Shown one piece after another: positions 1-7,756 of a stretch of DNA of 40,053 bases. The stretch is from NCBI RefSeq assembly GCF_020179385.1, contig NZ_JAIBLJ010000034.1, positions 1 to 40,053 of the forward strand, in the 5' to 3' direction. Source of the stretch: Alkalihalobacillus sp. YIM B00296. GTDB taxonomy: Bacteria > Bacillota > Bacilli > Bacillales > Fictibacillaceae. The notes under the pieces were generated by a model. That model ran no database searches. It was not told the DNA's origin and worked only from the letters and a program-made list of their open reading frames with translations. Position 1 is the first letter of the stretch; each line of letters begins with the position of its first letter. A program made the position numbers and the translations under genes.

Positions 1-411
1 TATAAAGCGCTTATAGCAGAACTTGTCGCGCGCACCCGTTAGCTCAAAAACCAAAAAATTTATTCATAATCACATTTAATAGGTTTAATGATTGGTGGTA
101 AGGTTTCACAAATAGTTTCATAAGTAGAGAAGTTTGTTATTAGAAAGTACAACAATGTAATCCCCATCATATCCTATCCAGAATACACTCATTTTTTTAT
201 CAATTTTCACTACCACTGCCTCACCTTCCCAATTACCTTTCCATTGGCGTTCTTCTACCCGAAAAATATCTTTATTTGTTGACCAAGTAACTAAGTCATT
301 ATAACTGCCAATGGAAATAAAAATTGGAAAAATCTCTCGAAATTGATTTGCATTTTTAATTTCAGTAACGGATATAGTCAAATTCAGAATAGAAAAAGTT
401 TTCAGAAAGTA

Positions 412-440
412 TTGACGATTAATAACCTTCATGTTAATTT
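412..440 (+). promoter_or_regulatory. Predicted sigma-A promoter of the TRAP operon
   Basis: TTGACG (412-417) is followed after 17 bp by TAATTT (435-440), with TGT just before it, giving an extended -10 (TGn). It lies about 95 bp upstream of the TTG start of the fused TRAP permease. The -10 is imperfect, so the extended element matters to the call. Confidence 0.45.
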
Positions 441-450
441 TATATTTAAC

Positions 451-474
451 TACCATACAACATGTTACATGGTA
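451..474. promoter_or_regulatory. Candidate GntR/FCD operator (TRAP operon)
   Basis: TACCAT and ATGGTA form an inverted pair around ACAACATGTTAC. Its left part, TACCATACAA, is the exact reverse complement of the half-site TTGTATGGTA in the long palindrome before the BCCT gene (3835-3863). It sits just downstream of the predicted -10, the same place as in the other promoters. The second half is poorly conserved. Confidence 0.45.
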
Positions 475-533
475 AAACCAGAGTTTTGTAACCGTTATCA
501 ACAGCAAATCTATAAAAAATGGGGTGAGAGTTT

Positions 534-2477
534 TTGGAAGAAAAAAATGTTAACCAAGATAATTTCACAAAGACATGGCAATCGAAGTTTTTAAAGTATA
601 TTGGTGTTATTTCAGCCCTGACATTATCGGTGTTTCATTTGTATACTGCCTATTCCGGGATATTTATAACTTCAATTGTTCATTACGCAATACACTTTTT
701 GTTAGTCACTGTAATCTTCCAAACGATTACCAAGCCTTTAAGTAAAGTTAATAAACATTTGATATGGCTAGATCTTTTATTTTTAATCTTAACTATCTAC
801 TCAATTGGTTACGTCATTTTAAATTATTATGATGTCTTATCTATTATGGGACCCACCACAATGAGTTTGGAACAGAAATTTTCAGCAACAATATTATTAA
901 TCCTCGTCTTATATGCAGCATTTAGAATTAATAAGGCCTTTTTTATACTTAGTATATTAATGCTACTATATGGGCTTTTTGGAAACTATTTAGGAGGGCC
1001 TTTCCAGCACGCTGGAATGAGTATGGACCGACTTGTATACCTGATTTCTTACACTACAGATGGAATCTTCGGTGTAGCCCTGGGTATATCAGCCACGTAC
1101 TTATTTATTTTTATCTTTTTTGGCGTTGTTTTGGAAAAAACCGGAACTGGGAATTTTATCCTTAAGTCATCTGAAGCTTTGGTTGGAAAATATGTAGGAG
1201 GGTCGGCAAAAACATCAGTCATTGCCAGTGCAGGAATGGGGTCTGTAGTTGGTAGTTCAGTAGGAAATGTAGTGTCAACAGGATCATTAACTATACCCGT
1301 TATGAAAAAGTCAGGATTTAGACCTCATATTGCAGGTGCAGTTGAGTCGGTAGCGTCTGAAGGTGGACAAATCTTACCACCAATTTTGGGTGCTGGAGCT
1401 TTTATAATGGCGACAATGACTGGGATACCTTATGTGGATATTGCAGTAGCTGCGATAATACCTGCTATTTTATATTTTGTTTCTATTTTGGCTGTCGTTG
1501 ACTTCGAAGCACGAAAGTTTAATATAAAAGGTTTAACCAAGGATAAATTGCCTGACTTTAAAAAAGTGTTTAAAGAGCAAGGTCATTTATTAATTTCAAT
1601 TTTGATTTTAGTCTACCTCTTATTATTTGACGGAATGGGAGTTATGAAAGCCGGTTTCTTTGCGATTATTTCATTATTCTTGTTAGCGATGCTTCGTAAG
1701 AATACTCGTTTGAGGTTTAATGATTTAATTAGAATATTAATTGATGGTGCAATTGGAGCAATTGAAATAGCTGTTATTTGTGCGACTATGGGCATTATTA
1801 CAGGTGTTGTTGTTTTTAGCGGGATAGGTGCAAGACTTAGTGAAATCATTATAGGGCTTAGTGGTGGAGACATTTTCCTAACTTTAATAGCTGCAATGAT
1901 TGTCTCTATTATATTAGGAATGGGTTTACCTACTCCAGTAGCATATTTAATGTCCGCGCTTTTTGTTGCACCTGCATTAGTGGAAATTGGAGTTCCGTTA
2001 CTAGCTGCACATCTATTTTTATTCTACTTTGCAGTTAAATCGGGAACAACTCCACCAATTGCAATAGTTGCGGTAGTTGCCTCGAGTATTGCAAAAGCAA
2101 ATTGGTTTAAAACAGCAATAGCTGCGAGTTTATTTTCATTACCGAGTTTTGTTATCGCTTATGCATTTGTTTTTCAGCCAGAATTACTGTTGGAAGGAAC
2201 TTGGGGTAATATCTTGTTAACGTTTGTAACCGCATTGATCTCAGTCATGGGCTTTACAGGAGGTATTCAAGGATGGTGGTTAAGAAAATCCAATTGGATG
2301 GAAAGAGGGGGGCTTATTATTTTCTCACTATGTGCAGTCTATTCAAATACTATCTTAACCATCCTAGGCATTTTAGGAATAATTGCAATAACCTTATATC
2401 AATACATTGGGTTAAAAAATACTACGTTTAAAGGGTATGAGAATACAAATAAAAAAGTAAGGAGTGAATTAAATTGA
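534..2477 (+). CDS. TRAP transporter fused permease (DctQM-type, TAXI-linked)
   Basis: A 647-aa polytopic membrane protein, the usual length for fused small-plus-large TRAP permeases. The C-terminal two thirds carry the DctM fold, with ASAGMGSVVGSSVGNV around residue 230 and GMGLPTPVAYLMSALF around residue 460, followed by FAVKSGTTPPIA. It would move an organic anion using a sodium or proton gradient. The start is TTG at 534, behind GGGGTGAG (521-528); no better start is present. It overlaps the binding-protein gene by 4 nt (TTGA), so the two are translationally coupled. The substrate is not readable from sequence; TAXI systems are known for dicarboxylates and amino-acid-like anions. Confidence 0.9.
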   Translation: MEEKNVNQDNFTKTWQSKFLKYIGVISALTLSVFHLYTAYSGIFITSIVHYAIHFLLVTVIFQTITKPLSKVNKHLIWLDLLFLILTIYSIGYVILNYYDVLSIMGPTTMSLEQKFSATILLILVLYAAFRINKAFFILSILMLLYGLFGNYLGGPFQHAGMSMDRLVYLISYTTDGIFGVALGISATYLFIFIFFGVVLEKTGTGNFILKSSEALVGKYVGGSAKTSVIASAGMGSVVGSSVGNVVSTGSLTIPVMKKSGFRPHIAGAVESVASEGGQILPPILGAGAFIMATMTGIPYVDIAVAAIIPAILYFVSILAVVDFEARKFNIKGLTKDKLPDFKKVFKEQGHLLISILILVYLLLFDGMGVMKAGFFAIISLFLLAMLRKNTRLRFNDLIRILIDGAIGAIEIAVICATMGIITGVVVFSGIGARLSEIIIGLSGGDIFLTLIAAMIVSIILGMGLPTPVAYLMSALFVAPALVEIGVPLLAAHLFLFYFAVKSGTTPPIAIVAVVASSIAKANWFKTAIAASLFSLPSFVIAYAFVFQPELLLEGTWGNILLTFVTALISVMGFTGGIQGWWLRKSNWMERGGLIIFSLCAVYSNTILTILGILGIIAITLYQYIGLKNTTFKGYENTNKKVRSELN

Positions 2478-3454
2478 AAAAGTACTTAATGTTGGTAGTT
2501 GGTTTACTGTTATTGCTAGTTGGCTGTAGTTCAGAAAGCGGTGGAAATGCTGAAGAGGGGGAAGACGTTACTCAATGGGCAATGGGAACATCTTCTTCTG
2601 GATCAAGTCCATATGTTCTTGGATCTGCAATAAGTAATGTTATAAATGAAAATAGTGATACACTAAATTTATCCGCACAGGTTACAGGTGGGTATGAAGA
2701 AAATTTTTCGTTAATAGAAAGTGGAAATGTAGAAGTGGCCCAGCAAAATTTATATCAATATAATTTGGCGTACTTTGGGAAAGAAGTGTATAAAGGTGAA
2801 GCAAAAGAAAATATAAGATCCTTGTTCAATGCATCCCTAATGCCAGTACAAATTGCAGTTTTAGACGAATCCAATATAAAAAGCTTTGAAGATTTAAAGG
2901 AAAAGCGTTTTAATATGGGAGCACCAAGACAGGCCACACATAATATTGCTTCTATTTATTTAGATACAATTGGTTTTTCCAAGGAAGAGGATATAGTAGC
3001 TGGCGTGCAATCAACTGGTGATGCGGCTGCAGCTCTTCGTGATGATCAACAGGATGCTGTATTTCTACTTTCTAACGTACCTCATTCGGGTCTAATTGAA
3101 ACGGCTTCCACAAAGCCAATCGACTTAGTTCCTATTGAAGGAGAAGTAGCTGATAAGTTTATAGCGAATCTAAATAACTCGGTCGTTAAGACGACAATTC
3201 CTGCCGACACTTATGAAGGACAGACAGAAGATATTGAAACTGTAGCTTTCCCTATCGTACTATACGTGGATGAAAGTGCGTCTGAAGAAGAAGTTTATGA
3301 ATTCACAAAAACATTTTGGGAGAATCTTGAACGATTACATGAAGCATTACCAGCAACTAAAAGTCTAACTCAAGAATTAGCAACTGAAGGTGTTCAAGTT
3401 CCATTTCATCCAGGGGCTGAACGATATTTCAAAGAAATTGGGGTGATGGAATAA
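2474..3454 (+). CDS. TAXI-family TRAP solute-binding lipoprotein
   Basis: A 326-aa extracytoplasmic binding protein. It has a lipoprotein signal (MKKYLMLVVGLLLLLVGCSS; lipid-anchored Cys18) and the TAXI-family layout, including WAMGTSSSGSSPYVLGSAIS near the N-terminus and FNMGAPRQATHNIA in the middle. It delivers substrate to the fused permease encoded just upstream. The start is TTG at 2474, overlapping the permease stop; GTAAGGAGTG provides the SD. The high acidic content in the first mature residues is a normal linker. Substrate unknown. Confidence 0.88.
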   Translation: MKKYLMLVVGLLLLLVGCSSESGGNAEEGEDVTQWAMGTSSSGSSPYVLGSAISNVINENSDTLNLSAQVTGGYEENFSLIESGNVEVAQQNLYQYNLAYFGKEVYKGEAKENIRSLFNASLMPVQIAVLDESNIKSFEDLKEKRFNMGAPRQATHNIASIYLDTIGFSKEEDIVAGVQSTGDAAAALRDDQQDAVFLLSNVPHSGLIETASTKPIDLVPIEGEVADKFIANLNNSVVKTTIPADTYEGQTEDIETVAFPIVLYVDESASEEEVYEFTKTFWENLERLHEALPATKSLTQELATEGVQVPFHPGAERYFKEIGVME

Positions 3455-3470
3455 TTTAAAGATAAGTCTT

Positions 3471-3525
3471 AAAAAATAAGGCATCTCTTTCTAATGAAAA
3501 GAGGGGGATGCCTACCTTAATTTAA
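3471..3525. terminator. Hairpin terminator after the TRAP operon
   Basis: AGGCATC-TCTTT (3479-3490) pairs with AAAGAG...GATGCCT (3498-3513), with a small G bulge. The downstream U-tract on the plus strand is weak (ACCTTAATTT). On the minus strand a run of six Ts follows the stem, so it may work in both directions. It lies 25 nt after the binding-protein stop. Confidence 0.55.
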
Positions 3526-3802
3526 CAGTATATCTCTTACTTAACGATAGCTTTATAAAATAATACTAAATAGAATCCCTTTATTTTGTTTCGATTTTAA
3601 ACCATACATGCAACGCTATTGGGTCTGATCCCGTGTATGGGCATATTACTATGTGCACATGAAAAGGACAAATAAACGTTAAGATCAGCGTTTCTTCACT
3701 AGATCACTATTCTCCCTTATCTTTCTTAATAGACTTTTCCACACGGTAGTTATTACAATAGTACAATATAACTTTTTATAAATTTCGAATTTACAAAATT
3801 GA
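3526..3802. other. Intergenic stretch without a recognised gene
   Basis: No coding frame is convincing. CCATACA (3602-3608) and TGTATGG (3634-3640) form an inverted pair. ACCATACA also resembles the TACCATACAA operator half-site used nearby, so a weak extra regulator site is possible. Confidence 0.3.
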
Positions 3803-3831
3803 TTGACACTTCAAAGAAAATGATTTATCTT
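3803..3831 (+). promoter_or_regulatory. Predicted sigma-A promoter of the BCCT gene
   Basis: TTGACA (3803-3808), 17-bp spacer, TATCTT (3826-3831). A closer -10 match (TATAAT, 3831-3836) has a 22-bp spacer and is unlikely with this -35. The start site would fall inside the long palindrome at 3835-3863, which suits repression. Confidence 0.6.
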
Positions 3832-3834
3832 ATA

Positions 3835-3863
3835 ATTATCTTGTATGGTACATACAAGATAAT
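3835..3863. promoter_or_regulatory. Perfect 13-bp inverted repeat operator
   Basis: Arms ATTATCTTGTATG and CATACAAGATAAT flank the 3-nt centre GTA, giving 29 bp with no mismatch. It begins 4 bp after the predicted -10. The core TTGTATG-GTA-CATACAA recurs in degraded form before both GntR genes of the cluster, so it is probably their operator. The length and perfection make it the reference site. Confidence 0.75.
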
Positions 3864-3954
3864 GTGTTTTTGATTCTCATGGACCTATAAAATTAGTAAT
3901 GATGAAGGAGAAAAACTGCTAGTTTTTATAGGAATGAAACGGTTGAGGAGGTAA

Positions 3955-4047
3955 GTGAAGCATTTAGCAGAGATTCGTTTCCTAATGTATATAATTGAAA
4001 GCGCTTCCTGGTTGGTTATTGAGGTAAATTTTAAAAAGAGAGAGTAA
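3955..4047 (+). CDS. Possible 30-aa leader peptide upstream of BCCT gene
   Basis: A GTG-started frame of 30 codons follows a strong SD, GAGGAGG (3945-3951), with 3-4 nt spacing. The peptide begins VKHLAEIRFLMYIIESASW, has a short hydrophobic stretch and a basic tail, and ends 58 nt before the BCCT start. It lies inside the long 5' leader. It may be a true leader peptide or a chance frame; there is no family match I can name. A cre-like site lies within it. Confidence 0.3.
   Translation: MKHLAEIRFLMYIIESASWLVIEVNFKKRE
3995..4009. promoter_or_regulatory. Candidate cre (CcpA) site
   Basis: TTGAAAGCGCTTCCT matches the relaxed Bacillus catabolite-response consensus WTGNAANCGNWNNCW. It lies about 165 bp downstream of the predicted promoter, a position where CcpA would act as a roadblock, and would place the cluster under carbon catabolite repression. 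The last positions differ from the strict consensus. Confidence 0.45.
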
Positions 4048-4105
4048 GACAGTGAATAGTAAAGCTGGTGTAAAAATAAAACACAATTTGTAAGGGGGCG
4101 AAAGG

Positions 4106-5725
4106 ATGTACAATTCTTCTTGGAATGAACTAAAACGTAAGGTGGATTGGCCGGTTTTTAGTATAAGCGGTGGTCTTCTTGTTATTTTTGTTCTTTTTTC
4201 ATTTATTAATGTGGAAGCGGTTACAAAATTTGTAGGTACCGGTTTTGAGCTATCGATTCGCTTTTTTGGTGCGTATTGGCAGCTTCTGTTGTTGGCTACG
4301 TTTATTGTTGGGGCCGTGTTATCTTTTTCAAGGTATGGAAGAGTACGGCTTGGACAGCTTAATAAACCACAGATGAGTTTCTTTAAGTGGGCCGCGATTA
4401 TTGTAACGTCAGGATTAGGAGCAGGTGGCGTGTTCTGGGCTGCAGCAGAGCCGATGTATTACTTTATGGAAGTGCCGCCAATGCATAAAGGAATTAGCCC
4501 TGGCACTGAAGAAGCGATCGGTCCGGCATTAGCACAAAGCTATATGTCATGGGGCTTTACAGCATGGGCTGTTTATGGGGCGATCAGTACGATCATCATT
4601 ATGTATGCTCATCATAATAAAGGAATGCCACTGAAACCGAGAACGCTTTTATACCCAATTTTCGGTGAGAAGATTAAGCATAGTGTATGGGGAACGTTCG
4701 CCGATGTGTTTTGTATTATCGGAGCTGCGGCTGGAACGATTGGTCCGATTGGCTTTCTTGGCCTTCAGGTGAGTTATGGCGTAAACACGCTGTTTGGCTG
4801 GCCTGATTCATTTAGTACACAAGCGATTATTATTGTCGGTCTTACGGCGATCGTGTTATTTTCAACACTAACAGGGATTGATAAAGGGATTCAGTGGCTA
4901 AGTAAATTAAATGTGAATATGGCTGTTGCGATTGCTGTTTTCTTACTGCTTTTTGGTCCTGGAGAATTTATTATTAATTCGTTCGTGTCGTCGTTTGGAA
5001 CGTATATAAGTGAATTCGTTCATATTAGTACGTACCGTGGTGACCAAGAATGGCTTGGTTATTGGATGTTATTCTTCTTCGGTTGGTTTATCGGCTTTGG
5101 TCCGTTAGTTGCATTACTTGTTGCACGAATTTCACGCGGACGCACGATTCGAGAAGTATTTCTTGTCGTTTCTGTCATTGCGGCGTTAACGACAAACTTT
5201 TGGTTCACAGTGTTAGGCGGAACAGGAATTTTTTACGAATTAAGCAGTGCAGGTTCTATTAGTGGTCCATTATTTGAAAATGGTTTGCCGGCAGCGATCA
5301 TTACGATTGCGGATAAAATGCCGCTTGGGGCGATTATGCCGTTTATTTTCCTAGTATTAACGATTCTCTTTGTTGTAACGACAGTTGATACGATGTCTTA
5401 TTCAATTGCGATCAGTGTAACGGGTGAAGGAGATCCGCCGAAAGTGATTCGTGTTTTCTGGGCTGTCGTGATGGCAGCGATCGCGATTATACTCATAAAA
5501 GTGGGTGGCGGTGGAGTGAGCGCATTACAATCCTTCGTTGTAGTAGCCGCTGTTCCAGTGTCGATTATTATGCTTCCATTGCTGTGGCATGCACCAAGAA
5601 TTGCGAAAATACTTGCAAGAGATCAAGGAATTGTTGAAAACAAACGTTATCGTGAAGACGTAGAGAAATCAAATCATACGGAAAGCTTAAACACATCCAA
5701 CAGTGAAGTACAAAATAATATTTGA
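4106..5725 (+). CDS. BCCT-family betaine/carnitine/choline-type transporter
   Basis: A 539-aa, roughly 12-helix secondary transporter. The family motif reads SGLGAGGVFWAAAEP (residues 102-116; the usual form is GxGxGxxFWGxAEP), and ARISRGRTIRE follows helix 8. BCCT proteins import quaternary ammonium compounds such as glycine betaine, carnitine and choline. The helix-8 Trp box (WWxxW in betaine carriers) appears here as WFxxF (GWFIGFGPLVA), hinting at a different substrate. The C-terminus is short and hydrophilic, without the long osmosensing tail of osmolyte carriers. Start ATG behind AAGGGGG. As first gene of the cluster it is probably the nutrient importer. Confidence 0.9.
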   Translation: MYNSSWNELKRKVDWPVFSISGGLLVIFVLFSFINVEAVTKFVGTGFELSIRFFGAYWQLLLLATFIVGAVLSFSRYGRVRLGQLNKPQMSFFKWAAIIVTSGLGAGGVFWAAAEPMYYFMEVPPMHKGISPGTEEAIGPALAQSYMSWGFTAWAVYGAISTIIIMYAHHNKGMPLKPRTLLYPIFGEKIKHSVWGTFADVFCIIGAAAGTIGPIGFLGLQVSYGVNTLFGWPDSFSTQAIIIVGLTAIVLFSTLTGIDKGIQWLSKLNVNMAVAIAVFLLLFGPGEFIINSFVSSFGTYISEFVHISTYRGDQEWLGYWMLFFFGWFIGFGPLVALLVARISRGRTIREVFLVVSVIAALTTNFWFTVLGGTGIFYELSSAGSISGPLFENGLPAAIITIADKMPLGAIMPFIFLVLTILFVVTTVDTMSYSIAISVTGEGDPPKVIRVFWAVVMAAIAIILIKVGGGGVSALQSFVVVAAVPVSIIMLPLLWHAPRIAKILARDQGIVENKRYREDVEKSNHTESLNTSNSEVQNNI

Positions 5726-5742
5726 AATTTTCTAATAATAGG

Positions 5743-5771
5743 TTGACGTTCTTCTTTTCATCTTCTACAAT
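5743..5771 (+). promoter_or_regulatory. Predicted sigma-A promoter for gntR1 and the catabolic genes
   Basis: TTGACG (5743-5748), exactly 17 bp, TACAAT (5766-5771). It sits just after the BCCT stop, so the enzymes can be transcribed separately from the transporter. Confidence 0.65.
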
Positions 5772-5781
5772 GAGTTTTAGA

Positions 5782-5803
5782 TCTTGCATGGTACATGGTA
5801 CAA
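5782..5803. promoter_or_regulatory. Operator-like site 1 before gntR1
   Basis: TCTTGCATG-GTA-CATGGTACAA resembles the 29-bp palindrome upstream of the BCCT gene: same GTA centre, same CATG flanks and the same TCTTG left end. It starts 11 bp after the -10. Confidence 0.6.
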
Positions 5804-5865
5804 CAAAAACACAACGGAGAAGATCATTTAACATTTGCCTATTGTAAATTTTTAACAATATACTA

Positions 5866-5878
5866 CCATGGTACATGG
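5866..5878. promoter_or_regulatory. Operator-like site 2 before gntR1
   Basis: CCATG-GTA-CATGG is a perfect inverted repeat with the same GTA centre, 79 bp downstream of site 1 and just ahead of the gntR1 SD. Two sites suggest cooperative or looping autoregulation. Confidence 0.55.
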
Positions 5879-5901
5879 CAACTTGAGAGGGGGAGGTTGT
5901 A

Positions 5902-6582
5902 ATCACATCCATTTTAACGACGAGTATCACGTCCCAAGTCACGAACGCGATTCGTGAATCGATCGTAACTGGAAAATATGAACCAAGAAAAAAGTTATCA
6001 GAAGCGGCGCTGTCAGAGTATTACAAAGTGAGCCGTACACCGATTCGAGAAGCATTAAAGCAGCTTGAAAGAGAAGGATTAGTCGAAATTATTCCGAGAG
6101 TCGGAACGTGTGTAACAAAACCCACTGAAAAAGAATTAACTGAGCTTTTTACCGTGAAAGAAATAATGGAAGGGCTTGCAGCAGGGTTGCTTGCCGAAAA
6201 TAAAAACGAAAAGGCGATTTATGAAGTTCAACAAGCTGTGGCCGCGATGGAAAAAGCGGTACAAACAGGAAATCACAATCTCTATGTTGAAGCAAACAAT
6301 GTGTTTCATACATCGATTCATAACGGCGCTGATAATTCAAAATTAAGTTATATGCTGAATTTACTGCTAAATCAAATTCCCTACAGCCGTTATGTGTATA
6401 TCAGTATTGATGTCCCGAATCGTCTTGGAAATTCACTAAAAGAACACCAGACGATTCTTGCCTACATTTTAAAAGGAGATCGAGATGGAGCAGAAAAAGC
6501 GATGCGTATGCATGTAAGGTCAAGTGGCTCCCAGCTTAGAGCAGGCATCGCTAAAAAGCTTTACGTAAAAAAAGAACATTAA
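5902..6582 (+). CDS. GntR-family regulator, FCD subfamily (gntR1), probable AUC start
   Basis: A DNA-binding winged helix (about residues 8-75; SRTPIREALKQLEREGLVEI) is followed by an all-helical FCD ligand domain with conserved His residues in FHTSIHNG, KEHQ and MRMHVRSS. The frame upstream of GTG 6028 stays open and encodes the rest of the winged helix (SQVTNAIRESIVTGKY), back to an in-frame TGA at 5884. No ATG, GTG or TTG is available there. A strong SD (AGGGGGAGG, ending 5896) points at ATC 5902, giving 226 aa against 225 aa in the paralogue at 14118. An error or frameshift is the alternative. It probably senses a pathway compound and binds the nearby operators. Confidence 0.75.
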   Translation: MTSILTTSITSQVTNAIRESIVTGKYEPRKKLSEAALSEYYKVSRTPIREALKQLEREGLVEIIPRVGTCVTKPTEKELTELFTVKEIMEGLAAGLLAENKNEKAIYEVQQAVAAMEKAVQTGNHNLYVEANNVFHTSIHNGADNSKLSYMLNLLLNQIPYSRYVYISIDVPNRLGNSLKEHQTILAYILKGDRDGAEKAMRMHVRSSGSQLRAGIAKKLYVKKEH

Positions 6583-6595
6583 GGAGGAGTACATC

Positions 6596-7750
6596 ATGAA
6601 ATTTGGAATTTTTGCAAACCTTGCAGGACAAGGAAGACACGAAGAATATGAAAAGGTGCTCGATGAAGCGCGCGAGCAAGCCGTTTATTGTGATGAAACA
6701 GGATATGATTCAATTTGGTACACAGAGCATCATTTTGGACATGAAGGAAACGAACTAATTTCAAACCCGATTTTAATGGGCGTTGATATTGCAGCACGCA
6801 CAAAGAACATTCGCATCGGGCAGGCAGCAAACGTTATTACTTTTTGGCATCCGCTTCGTTTAGCAGAAGATATCGCGATGCTTGATCAACTGAGTAAAGG
6901 CCGGGTGGAAGTAGGCTTAGCACGAGGCTTATACGGTCGAGAAGCAGCGAACTTAAATACACTTGCAGATCCGAAAAATCAAGAACAAAACCGTGCCCTA
7001 TTTGGAGAAACATTAGATATTTTAAAGAAATCGCTTTCAAATCGATTCTTTTCTCATGAAGGCGACATTTATCAGTTTCCGCCAAAAGGATTAAAGTGGA
7101 GTCATCCGATGAGTCCGCAAAGTCCAGAGTTTATGGATATGGAAAAAGGTGAAATTAATAAAATTTCTCTTATGCCTGGCCCATACCAAAAACCACATCC
7201 ACCGCTATGGCAGGTCATTGATTCACCTCGTTCGATCGAGTGGGCTGCAGAAAACGATATTAAAGGAATCTTCTGGATGCCTACGGTGAAAGAATTAAAA
7301 GGACGTTTTGAACTGTATCGTGAAAAAGCTTCAAAAGCGCGCGGCTATAACGTTCCGCTTGGTGAAGGGATTGCATTAGTACGCGATGTGTATGTAGCGG
7401 AAACAATGGAGCAGGCTCGTCAAGATGCGGCAGAAGCAGTATTAAATAACTATCGCTGGATTTGTCACTGGCGCGGACTTGGCAACTTAATGGATCCAGG
7501 TGAAGAAGTGAAACCAGGTCAAGAACTTGATTACGACTTTTTACATCCGCGCAACTTATTGTTTGGAACACCTGATTATGTTGCAGAGAAAATTCAAGAA
7601 TTAAATGATGAATTAAATCTAGAGTATTTAATGCTTTGGGTGAATCATAACGGTTTATCGCATGGCAAAATGATGAAAAGCTTAAAGCTGTTTACAGAAG
7701 AAGTGATGCCAAGATTTCAAGAAAAAAGTGTTCAATTAAACAGGGGGTAA
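6596..7750 (+). CDS. LLM-class (luciferase-like) flavin-dependent monooxygenase
   Basis: A 384-aa TIM-barrel flavin oxidoreductase of the bacterial luciferase family. Typical signatures are MKFGIFAN at the start, SIWYTEHHFG (residues 39-48), RIGQAANVITFWHPLRLAED and GRVEVGLARG. Such enzymes use reduced FMN from a partner reductase (here 10679-11215) to oxygenate a substrate; RutA and the pyridine/trigonelline ring-opening enzymes belong to this superfamily. Start ATG behind AAGGAGG, 13 nt after gntR1. It is likely the key oxygenation step of the cluster. The exact substrate cannot be read from the sequence. Confidence 0.88.
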   Translation: MKFGIFANLAGQGRHEEYEKVLDEAREQAVYCDETGYDSIWYTEHHFGHEGNELISNPILMGVDIAARTKNIRIGQAANVITFWHPLRLAEDIAMLDQLSKGRVEVGLARGLYGREAANLNTLADPKNQEQNRALFGETLDILKKSLSNRFFSHEGDIYQFPPKGLKWSHPMSPQSPEFMDMEKGEINKISLMPGPYQKPHPPLWQVIDSPRSIEWAAENDIKGIFWMPTVKELKGRFELYREKASKARGYNVPLGEGIALVRDVYVAETMEQARQDAAEAVLNNYRWICHWRGLGNLMDPGEEVKPGQELDYDFLHPRNLLFGTPDYVAEKIQELNDELNLEYLMLWVNHNGLSHGKMMKSLKLFTEEVMPRFQEKSVQLNRG

Positions 7751-7756
7751 AAAAAC

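Larger units (their letters stand above)
118..507 (-). other. Possible hypothetical ORF or gene remnant
   Basis: An open frame of 129 codons on the minus strand. The C-terminal half, including WKGNWEGEAVVVKIDKK, looks protein-like. The N-terminal third runs through the promoter and operator of the TRAP operon and is probably not coding. No good SD or start was found for a shorter version and I do not recognise a family. It may be the tail of a decayed gene. Nothing else convincing lies in positions 1-117. Confidence 0.2.

Noticed and set aside
343-594. 83-codon plus-strand frame upstream of the TRAP permease
   Set aside because: It crosses the predicted promoter and operator and overlaps the true TTG-started gene in another frame; no SD.
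3884-3932. Riboswitch in the BCCT leader
   Set aside because: A stem is present, but no conserved riboswitch core that I recognise, and no terminator or SD-sequestering partner.
5050-5262. 70-codon frame inside the BCCT gene and similar frames in other genes
   Set aside because: They are out-of-frame shadows of well-supported genes without their own SD.
6028-6030. GTG as start of gntR1
   Set aside because: It would remove most of the winged helix, which is encoded in the open frame upstream and matches the paralogue.
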